From Larix kaempferi (taxonomy: Eukaryota; Streptophyta; Pinopsida; Pinales; Pinaceae), in contig BSBM01000036.1 in the NCBI GenBank assembly GCA_027924585.1, positions 4,023,001 to 4,087,000 of the forward strand: a stretch of 64,000 bases of DNA. The letters run 5' to 3'. Each line of letters opens with the position of its first letter. Positions within the stretch are counted from its first letter, which is position 1. The notes under the pieces are model-generated. The model did not search any database and was not told the DNA's origin. It saw only the letters and a list, made by a program, of their open reading frames with translations. Below, in pieces: positions 56,330 through 64,000 of this stretch. The position numbers and the translations under genes are program-made.

Positions 56330-57654
56330 CTAATGGGAGTCATATCCTGCATCACTGACTGCATCGGCTGCCTCTGAGTCCTCCCCTCGCTCCTCCTCCG
56401 GCAAGTCCTCATCTCCTACGGGCTCCTGTGCCCGTGCCCGGTCCACCAAGATCGCCACCTGGATCACGATGGATCTGAATTCTCGGGGTGCCCTCATGCA
56501 ATCCTGAACCACATCAGGATCGACATCCCACCATCCCTCGTCGGTCACCCTTATCAACAACCGATCTAGTAGTGCCCGCACCGACTCCAGTGTCCCCTCC
56601 GCATCACGGCAACGGACCTCACCTCGCCCAGGAAGAGCTGGGACGACCACAATACCCCTCCGTTCCACATGTCCTGGAGGCGGCCTCGGGCCCACATCTG
56701 CAAGATCACCCATATGTCAGTCACAGTATCTCAATCTACTATCATATAAATAAAACTTGACATACATAACATGCACGCCAAAACACATACGTACCATCGG
56801 GACCCGATGCCTGTCCTGGTGCTCGCGGCGCCTCTAGATCTCCCGTGTAGTCCATGTCCCTATACGGGAAGTCGTCCAGTGTCAACGGTATCTGGAGCCA
56901 CTGCAGGTACAACTCCTACGTAAAATACCTGCCCACGTCGCCGCCACCACGGCGGCGCATCATCTCGCCCCACCGCACCATCCGCGGCTCCCTCATACCT
57001 CCTGCCTTGATCGGCACCCGTGGCCGCAGTGTGGGTACCCTCTCCATAAAGAAGGCACACAAGAAGGAACCAAAACAAAAGCCCTTGCCAGCTTCCTTCG
57101 CTGCCGTCAGCTGCCGCTGAACACAGGTCAGGAACATCTGGCCCCACGCGTAGTACACCCCGTCCAGTACGCGCTCTATCATCTGCATCTGGCCCCCAGA
57201 CACCTTTTCAGGTGACTGGGAACCCAATACCCGCACCACACATGCCGCCATAGCCTGCACGGCCGGATCCTGTAGGTCCCTCACCAGGAGTGCATTCTTA
57301 TGCACCCTCTCCTCAGGACCGCAGTATCTCTCCAACATGTCCTCCATGTCGACATCCGCGGCGACCCGCGGTTGTGTGTCTGCTACCCTACCTAGGCAGG
57401 GCAACCCCGTCAGAAAATATACATCGGTCAGGGTGAGGTCCACCCTCTCACCCTGTACCCGGAAAGCCTGTATGTCCGGCTCCCAGAAGCTGATCAGCCG
57501 GTTCAGCAGCAATGCTGCTGAACGTATCATGGGTATCTATGCGAACTTCAGTAGTCAGCACAGTCCCAACACAGATCGCACACGGCGCTCCCCCTGGATC
57601 ACAGCCACGATCTCATCAGCGATCTCCCGCTCTCTCTAGAGCACCCGCGGCATC
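56330..57654 (-). pseudogene. Antisense gene in gypsy: plant-mobile-domain-like protein
   Basis: On the minus strand translation can start at ATG 57653-57651, one base after a 3' splice site. The product has the plant mobile domain pattern: LLLNRLISFWEPDIQAFRVQ, GERVDLTLTDVYFLTGLPCLG, then a helical region with FCFGSFLCAFFMERVP. An intron at 56794-56698 (GTACGT...TTGCAG, 97 nt) joins the parts in frame (phase 1). The second exon encodes an acidic C-terminus ending at 56330. Four stops break it: TAG 57636-57638, TGA 57555-57557, TAG 57537-57539 and TAG 56916-56918, all compatible with CAG or CGA decay. Antisense extra ORFs are known in some Tat-lineage elements. Biological role unknown. Confidence 0.72.
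56698..56794 (-). other. Intron 2 of the antisense gene
   Basis: This 97-nt stretch, read on the minus strand, starts GTACGTATG and ends GATCTTGCAG. Removing it joins ...GGTCCCGATG to ATGTGGGCCC and keeps one reading frame on both sides, which supports real splicing. Confidence 0.7.
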
Positions 57655-58070
57655 CTGTCAATCACACAAAGGAAACTCATCAGACTCATGTCAAGTAAAT
57701 AAGTCCTTTTCCCCTCTCCCGGAAGACCCTAATAGCTCGGCCCAAAACCGCGGCTTTCGGGCTTCCTGCCGCAGTTTTCGACCGCGGTTGTCAGGCCTAT
57801 AGTCGCGGTTCTTAACCGCCCCTGTCAACCCTAACCCCGCGGTTTGGAACCGCGTGTTCCTCCTTAGAACTCGCAGTACTAGACCGCGTATCCATCCAGG
57901 AAACACGCGGTCTCCAACCGCGTGGTTCACCCCGAAACTCGCGGTTGCCAACCGCGGTTTCGACCCCCTAACCCGCGGTCCACCCCACGTGGTCCGTACA
58001 AATAAGCCCTGGGACCCACTACCCAACCTCCGACCCTAAAAAACATGCAGGTATGAGTTTGACGGAATAC
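57655..58070 (-). other. Putative 5'-UTR intron 1 of the antisense gene
   Basis: The donor CAG|GTATTC is at 58071/58070 and the acceptor GTGTGATTGACAG ends at 57655, just before GATGCC. It is 416 nt long. The upstream exon (from about 58165) has no ATG, so the intron would be in the 5' UTR. It encloses the palindromic GC-rich array. Confidence 0.5.
57740..57990. repeat. Palindromic GC-rich array (CGCGGTT...AACCGCG)
   Basis: About seven ~33-nt units contain inverted repeats such as CGCGGTTTGGAACCGCG, CGCGGTCTCCAACCGCG and CGCGGTTGCCAACCGCG. Unit length and GC signature are like the leader array at 46866-47268. Confidence 0.85.
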
Positions 58071-58195
58071 CTGTATCTCCTGGATCTGAAATCGGCCGGT
58101 CGGATCGTCCAGAAATGCCACCTAAGCTCTGGTCCACTCTGATCACAAGTCAAAGTCAAACCGTACAAATGACACATGTCATGTTGGACCCACCA

Positions 58196-58205
58196 CTATT
58201 TATAG
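58196..58205 (-). promoter_or_regulatory. TATA box of the antisense gene
   Basis: The minus strand reads CTATAAATAG, followed about 125 nt later by the intron 1 donor. It is well placed to start a minus-strand transcript near 58165 that covers the plant-mobile-domain-like exons. Confidence 0.6.
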
Positions 58206-59400
58206 TCAGTTGACTTTTTCTTGTTTTGGCCATTCTTACCCCATACGGAGTCTGTTTTTCACACCGTTTCCACCACTGGAATTAGCACGATGAGACCGTC
58301 AAGATGGTCACCTCGTTGCATTATTTTTGTTCCGTCATTTTTTGCCCATTTTTTCAGACGCCACTAGTCACCTCGATTTGCGTGCCACATCGGTCTTTCT
58401 CCATTTTTCACATATTTTATATCATCGGATTCATTATTCCGAGCTGATGATGATGCTTGAGATCATTTCTCGCTCTCACCCCCCGATTTTTTGGGTATTT
58501 TTCCAAAACGCCCTCGTCGCCTCGGTGTGCGTGCCACATCGGCCGTTACCCTTTTTTGACACCCTTTATATCGCTGGATTCATTTTTCTGAGCTCGTGAT
58601 GATGCTTGAGACCATTTCTCGCTCTCACCTGGTACAATTTCAACATTCTGTCCCGACTTTGGTTTGCGTGCCACATTGGCCGCTATCGGATTGTTCCACA
58701 TTTTTACATGAGCCCTTCACTCCTGTCATACTGCAAATGTTTCGTTATTTTGCCCCCATTTCATCTACCCCGCAAGGAGGCCCACCAATGTTCCCCCCTA
58801 CCCTCGTTCTTGGTCATCATTACTGATCCTTGATTGAACACTTCCTCCTTGCCTGGGCATTCCTTTTGTTCGGTATAATTTTATCCCTTTTTCGGGCCGG
58901 ACAAATCCTTTACGAAAAAGGCACTTAGGGAGTTTCCGTTAAGCTCTTTTATGACTCCTAAAAGAATGAAAAGATTGCCGAGCAATCTTGCTTCCTTTAA
59001 TGCTCGTTAAAGTACCTGAAAGGGCGTCTATCTGGTATAAGTTTAACCCTTTTCCGGACCTGGTAGACTAATTACGAAAAAGGAATACTCTAGTCACACC
59101 GGCTAGAAGAGTTCTTCATTGCATCCTTTTATGCTTCTTTGGGCCTTGGAGACTAAATCTACGAAAAAGCAACCCCCTGGAGTCTTCTTATTTGCTTTCC
59201 GACTCTCTAAAATTGAAAGCAACCATGAGCATGAACTGTCCTGGGCTTGTAAAATCCACACGACAGTACCATTCCATTACTTCAGAGTCTTCTTATCGCT
59301 TTCAGACTCCTTAAAATTGAAAGCAACCACGAGCATGAACTGTCCTGGGCTCGTAAAATCCACATGACAGTATCATTTTACACAAACTTCTTCTAGTTCC
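58206..59400. repeat. Gypsy 3' region with tandem duplications
   Basis: GCGTGCCACATCGG-containing units recur at 58381, 58529 and 58666 (periods 148 and 137). A second pair with 'aaattgaaagcaacca' begins at 59181 and 59285 (period 104). No gene is supported. Confidence 0.7.
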
Positions 59401-59407
59401 TTAACCC

Positions 59408-59857
59408 ATGAAGAAGTACCCTCCTGTGCCTCCTGGCACTATGATCGATCATCTCGGCAGCACCCCCAATCAGGTCGCCTTTGTTCAGAGTATTCTGCAG
59501 TCTCCTGCCATTTTATACTAGCTTGAGTCTCCCTCAGCCCAGTTATCCTCCCAGATCCATTACAACTATGATCCCTTTCCCCTCAGTTAGTTTCATATGC
59601 TGCCAGATCATTCCCATTATCATACTCTGAACAAAGGAAGTTTGAGTCCACCCACTCTCCTTGCCCATTTGTCCCCCCACAGTTCGGTCAGTCCTGCCAT
59701 CAGTACTATCACATTTCAGTTCTCCACCTCGTGCTCCTGTCAAGGAAACATCATTGCCTTGATAGTTGCAGGTCTCCCTCTGTCGACGACAGCACCTCTA
59801 TTCCAGAGGATAGGCCCAGAGGTCCCTACGCCTTGGACTTATCACTATCTGTGGTAA
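59408..59857 (+). pseudogene. Weak sense reading frame near the gypsy 3' end
   Basis: From ATG 59408 one frame stays open to TAA 59855-59857 except for two TAGs (59518 and 59587 region). The product is Pro/Ser/His-rich with no recognised domain or clear membrane segment. It may be chance or an eroded extra ORF. Nothing supports an env-like function. Confidence 0.25.
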
Positions 59858-60718
59858 GTGCCTACGGATCATTCTGAGAGGAGTCATCATTGCCTCTCTG
59901 AGTGGTTGTTTCTCACATGCTCGACTTCAGCACCTTGATCGCATCGTCGAGAATCACGTAGGGTTACATCCTTTACATTATTTGTTGAAGACCCCAGATT
60001 TCCCTCGACTCTAGCACATTGGTGAGTCACTTCGGAACACCCAGTTATATGTTCCTGTGGATGTCCGGACTGCGTTAGGCATTTGTATTCGGAAGCCATC
60101 CAGATATCTGCTTCCTTGAGTACCCATTTCAGTTCTAGCTCAGTGTACCATCGAGGTTATGGCTCCCAGTCATTATGATCCAGTAGCTCATCAGTTCCTC
60201 TGGTACCCCAGTCAGCTGCACTATTGATGTTCCAGTGCACCAGTTCTTCAGTTCCCACATGATCAGCTCAGCAGTATGTCCCAGATTTTGTGTCCCCTCT
60301 GGACTCTTATGATGTACACAGTGGCTATGTATCTTACAGGTCCCCCTTTTCAGGCCTCACAGTTTTGTTTATGTATCTTGATACGAGCATGGGTATGCCC
60401 GCCTCGTCCATATATTGAGATTATTCCTCAGTCAGTATTTGAGGTCATGTATATTTCAGGTCCCCATTTTTTGGACCCCATTGTTATTATATTATATCCT
60501 GATACGAGCATGGGTATGCCCGCCTCGTCCACATGATCAGATGATTCCTCATCCATTATTGAGGTTATGTACTTTTAGTTCTTGCAGTTGTTCGGGATCG
60601 TTGTTCCGGGCCTCAGTTTGTTTCTTCTCTTCTCTCCACACCCAGGAAAACCATTCATGACTTATGATGTCCATCGGCCATACGATGAGCTCCTGCCCTC
60701 GCACATCAGGGGGCAATC
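59858..60718 (+). repeat. Gypsy 3' end: repeats and polypurine tract
   Basis: GATACGAGCATGGGTATGCC recurs at 60380 and 60501 (121-bp unit). The polypurine tract CAGGGGG followed by CAATC sits at 60707-60718, directly before the 3' LTR. Confidence 0.75.
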
Positions 60719-61443
60719 TGTTAACACCCAAAAAGTGTTCACTACCTCATCTACCACATTATATGGCTCATTTGTCCATTTTCCTACCATATTTCCCTTA
60801 AAATCCCAAGAAATCCCACTAAAAAGCCTCCAAAAGGCCTAAAATGCCTCCAAAAGGCCACAAAACCCTCAAAATAGCCTCAAAAAGGCTAAAAAACCCC
60901 TTTTTCCTCCAAAAATAGCAAAAACCCCCTAAAAAGGGAATTAAAAATATAAAATAATGAGGAAAAGGAGGAAAAAACCCTATACAGCTGCCCTAAACCA
61001 TGTGTTTCCTAAAACCATGGGTCAGCACTCCACCACCAAAAAACTATAAATAGGTGATGGAGATCCCTTATTCCATATCCACAATCAAGTATACCCTTAC
61101 TCTACCAAAATCTCTCTTGAAACCCTAGTTCACCATTGAACTACTTTCACCTTGAGAGCCTCTTTTGGCCCATCCCCACCATTGGAGAAAGAGAAGGAGC
61201 ACATTGGAGCTTGGAGCAACCCTCTTGGACATTGGAAGGAGCTTCATCAACCTTTACATTGAAGGTAATATTAATATAAAACCCTTGTTTACAAATTGTT
61301 GTTTATTTTGCATGCACATGTTTTAGAGTAGTTTTTATTTCTGTTTTAGTTTAATAATTTACATTTACTGAACTGCTACTAAGGAGTCCCTTCTCCTTAG
61401 CAGGTGCTCATTTGCACAAGCTAGGGGTAAAACCCTAGCTACA
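60719..61443 (+). repeat. Gypsy 3' LTR
   Basis: The 725-bp LTR is identical to the 5' LTR except for 7 substitutions and an 11-bp insertion (atagcctcaaa) near 60872. Confidence 0.95.
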
Positions 61444-61630
61444 TGTGGTATCGTTTTTTTACAGATGTTTATCAAAATTATTCGTCGAGAAATAAAGTGA
61501 GGTTATTATCTTTAGGGGGACACCTTCTTGCTAGGGTTCAATTCATCTTGTGAAGAGAAAGGGTATCTTGGGTCCACGATAAACTTGTGTTGGAGTGGGA
61601 GTTTTGTAGTGTGAATATTGTGCAAGGAAA

Positions 61631-62310
61631 ATGGTGAGCAGTTCAAGAATATAAATTGAAAATTTTAATGGCCACAACTTTGAGTTATTTAAGTTGAAGA
61701 TGGAAGATCTTCTTGTAGATAGAGATTATTGGATTGCTGTGGATCCATGTACAAATACCACTAGTATGTCAGAGGAATATTAGGAAAACATGGATATAAA
61801 AGCTATAAGTACAATTCGACTCTGCCTCTTAAATTCAATGTTGTTGATTTTTTTTGGAGAAGATAGTTCAAAGAAGCTATGGGATAAGCTGGGGAATTTG
61901 TATTAGTCAAAGTCCTTGGTAAACAAGTTATTTCTTCGAATGAAGTTGTTTCATATTAGGATGGAGGATGGTGACACTATTGTAGGTCATCTCAATGATT
62001 TTAATACTCTGGTAATTCAATTGGTCTCTATTGATATTAAGATGAAGGAAGAAGAGAAGCGCATTACCTTGCTATGTACATTGCCATACTTTTAGGATAA
62101 TATGGTTGTAGCGATTGGTAGTGCAACTCAATCAATGTTAAAGTTTGAGGATGTAGTCACATCCTTGTTATTAGAGTAAATGTAGAGAAAATCCATGGAG
62201 GGTGTGACCACAGATGTTTTATCTATGAGAGGTTGTTCCCAAGAGATAAAAAATAGGTCTTCTAGGGGCAGATATAAGTCTAGACTCGTAGATCTAAATC
62301 TCTGATTCTC
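61631..62310 (+). pseudogene. gag: Copia 3 gag
   Basis: ATG 61631 starts a gag-like frame with FELFKLKMEDLLVDRDYW, then KKLWDKLGNLY, RMKLFHIRMEDGDTIVGHLN and LLCTLPYF, the UBN2-type gag pattern. At least three TAG/TAA codons and one frameshift interrupt it. A knuckle-like region follows in broken form. Confidence 0.8.
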
Positions 62311-62639
62311 TAGGAAAATTTGAAAAGAAATACTGAAAATGTGATAAAGTTGGGCATGATAAGAAAAAATGCAGATCTAAGAGTATTGATAAAGGTAATG
62401 GATTTGATGATGCCCCTCCCACAGAAATAAAACTCTTTGTAGATGAAGGAGGTGATGTTTACTTGGAGTCTACAGGAACACATGTAGATCATGATGTATG
62501 GTTGATCAAACATTGGGACATATTGGAGAGAATGGACTTCAAGAAGCACATGGTTAAGGTATGGTTGAAGGCATGTATGATTTCTCATTATATTTTTATT
62601 TATGTGAACATTGAATATATGGTAAACATAATTAGGTGA

Positions 62640-63390
62640 GATTCCCATTTGTTTCTACAAGAGAAAAATGAATCTTGGAGTCAATACATAGTGATGCGTT
62701 TGGAACTGTTCCTATTCTATAACTATGTAAATTTATGTATGATGTTTCATTCATTGACGATTTTTCTAGGAACACATGGGTCTATTTCCTCCATAAGAAA
62801 TATAAGGTTTTTGGTAAATTTAAAGAGTTTAGGGATATTGTAGAAAACCATGCAGAGAAGAAAATAAAGGTGTTGAAGACAGATAATGGTGGAGAGTTAT
62901 GTGGAAATGAGTTTGAAGAATTCTATAATAAGTGTGGAATAATAAGGAAAACTAATACTCCATACACACCTCAACATAATAGAGTTGTAGAAAGGATGTA
63001 TATGACATTGATGGAGAAGGAAAGGAGTATGCTTAGTGGTACAGGGTTATCACAGGAATTCTAGCCAGAGGTAGTGGATACTACATGTTACTTGGTAAAT
63101 TGATCACCTACATCAACATTGGTTGACAAACCTCCACATGAGGCATGGACTAGTAAAATTCCATCTCTTAAACATATCAGGTTTTTTGGTTGTGATGCTT
63201 ATGTCATGTTCCAAAGGAAAATCAAAGTAAGTTGGATAATAAAGTTGAAAAATATATCTTTATAGGTTATAACACTGGTATAAAAGGTTGTAAAATTTGG
63301 AACCTAGTAACTAAGAAGGCTATTTATAGTTGGGATGTTGTATTTAGAGAGGTTAGAGTTCCTACCAAATAGGAATTCCAACCCAAGGAA
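62640..63390 (+). pseudogene. Copia 3 integrase
   Basis: VSFIDDFSRNTWVYFL, KTDNGGELCGNEF and TPQHNRVVERMYMTLMEKERSML mark the core. The second Asp and Glu of the triad are present. TAG ends the frame at 63062-63064, then PEVVDTTCYLVN and KHIRFFGCDAYV continue in fragments. Confidence 0.85.
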
Positions 63391-63396
63391 TAAGAA

Positions 63397-64000
63397 ATGA
63401 AGACAAAAGAATTTGAGTTGGAAGGTGACAAATTTGAATCAACAGAAGAAGATAAACCAGAAGAGGAAGAACCTCAAGTTCCATCCTTGAGGAGATCAAT
63501 TTGTGAAAGAAGGAAACCAACAAAGTATGTCCTACTTGATTTCCACTCTAATTTTTCTTTATCTATTACTAATGATGATCCTAGATCTGTTAGAGAGGCA
63601 GTGGATTCAAAGGATAATAAACTTTGGAAGAAGGCCATGGATCGAGAAATGGATGCCTTGTATAAAAATAAGACATGGGATCTAATTGAGTTGCTAGTTG
63701 GAAGAAAACCTATTGGTATAAAATGGGTGTTTAAGAAAAATTTAAATGCAGAAGGTAAGGTGGATAAGTATAAATCTTGCCTAGTAGCTAAGGGATATTC
63801 ACAAGTAGAGGGAAGGTGGAGGGAATTGATTTTGGTGAGATTTTTTCTCATGTTGCTAATTTTTTTTTTTTTGTTGTCTATTGTTGTTTCTTTTGATCTC
63901 GAAGTAGAGTAGATGTATGTGAAGAAAAAAATTATGCATGGTGATTTGGAAGAATAAATCTACATGAAACAACTAGAGGCTTTTTTAGCCAAGGGAAAGA
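63397..64000 (+). pseudogene. Copia 3 reverse transcriptase start
   Basis: An acidic linker (EEDKPEEEEPQVPSLRRS) leads to RT: MDREMDALYKNKTWDLIEL, GIKWVFKKNLNAEG and SCLVAKGYSQVEG, then a frameshift with remnants of the next block. The window ends before the YVDD motif. Confidence 0.88.

Larger units (their letters stand above)
46081..61443 (+). mobile_element. Ty3/gypsy element, Tat/Ogre-like, 15.4 kb
   Basis: The LTRs (46081-46794 and 60719-61443) begin TGTTAACACC and end CTAGCTACA. The target duplication TGTGG is at 46076-46080 and 61444-61448. By direct comparison the LTRs differ at 7 positions plus an 11-bp indel, about 1 percent. Order: LTR, PBS, GC-rich repeat leader, gag-protease-RT-RNase H-integrase in one frame, separate archaeal-type RNase H, G-box repeats, antisense spliced gene, long repetitive 3' region, polypurine tract, LTR. 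Size, dual RNase H and PPT (AGGGGGCAA) point to the Tat/Ogre lineage. Confidence 0.93.
61449..64000 (+). mobile_element. Ty1/copia element 3, decayed, runs off the window
   Basis: The internal region of a third copia element continues past the window end. Its 5' LTR is probably the segment left of the gypsy element. Gag begins about 61631, integrase is near 62730-63065, and RT starts near 63560. Stops are frequent and of all three kinds, so it is older than the gypsy element inserted in it. Confidence 0.85.

Noticed and set aside
1618-57653. Programmed stop-codon readthrough or an amber-recoding genetic code
   Set aside because: TAG stops co-occur with frameshifts, lost catalytic residues and TGA/TAA, and affect unrelated elements on both strands. 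The intact host gene needs no recoding. Decay explains it better.
59408-59857. env-like gene near the gypsy 3' end
   Set aside because: No signal peptide, membrane anchor or coiled coil is visible; composition is Pro/Ser-rich and two stops interrupt it.

Overview
The window looks like nuclear DNA of a seed plant with a large, repeat-rich genome. A gymnosperm is plausible, but this is inference from low gene density, old nested retroelements and gene fragments; no species-specific marker was recognised. There is no sign of a bacterial, organellar or viral genome. Only one ordinary intact host gene is convincing: an uninterrupted 309-residue acidic protein at 11813-12742 with two MIM1-like (ESCRT MIT-interacting) motifs. 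Everything else I can name is transposon, gene fragment or AT-rich intergenic DNA.

Layout. 1-5070: a promoter-like region followed by a long coiled-coil reading frame broken by seven stops and one frameshift. 5776-7190: a PPR gene fragment, a ~1 kb Mutator-like non-autonomous DNA element with a 9-bp target duplication, and a 68-bp tandem repeat. 7191-11812: AT-rich, with short tandem duplications. 11813-12742: the MIM1-motif gene. 13600-25800: a minus-strand LINE split inside ORF2 by a complete Ty1/copia element (14891-21327, perfect 5-bp target duplication). 25800-27100: a copia scrap, an intronless fragment resembling plant PFP (pyrophosphate-dependent phosphofructokinase) and an unknown exon-like piece. 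27372-28450: copy A of a dispersed ~1.1 kb repeat. 29698-30192: a four-copy minisatellite. 33658-37640: minus-strand coiled-coil and LINE remnants. 38778-45140: copy B of the dispersed repeat, split by a minus-strand copia element (38977-44419, 5-bp target duplication TGTGA).

46081-61443 is a 15.4 kb, relatively young Ty3/gypsy element of Tat/Ogre type (LTRs differ by 7 substitutions and one 11-bp indel; target duplication TGTGG). It appears to have landed at the primer-binding site of a third copia element, whose decayed body runs from 61449 off the right end.

The gypsy element is the most interesting object. It carries a GC-rich ~32-nt repeat array in its leader, a single long gag-pol frame, a degenerate native RNase H, and a second, intact archaeal-type RNase H as a separate frame after integrase. 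It also carries five G-box-containing repeats and, on the opposite strand, a gene with its own TATA box, a repeat-filled 5'-UTR intron, an in-frame second intron and a plant-mobile-domain-like product.

Across unrelated elements most in-frame stops are TAG, often where the family has glutamine. This fits C-to-T decay at CAG (CHG) sites of methylated transposons.
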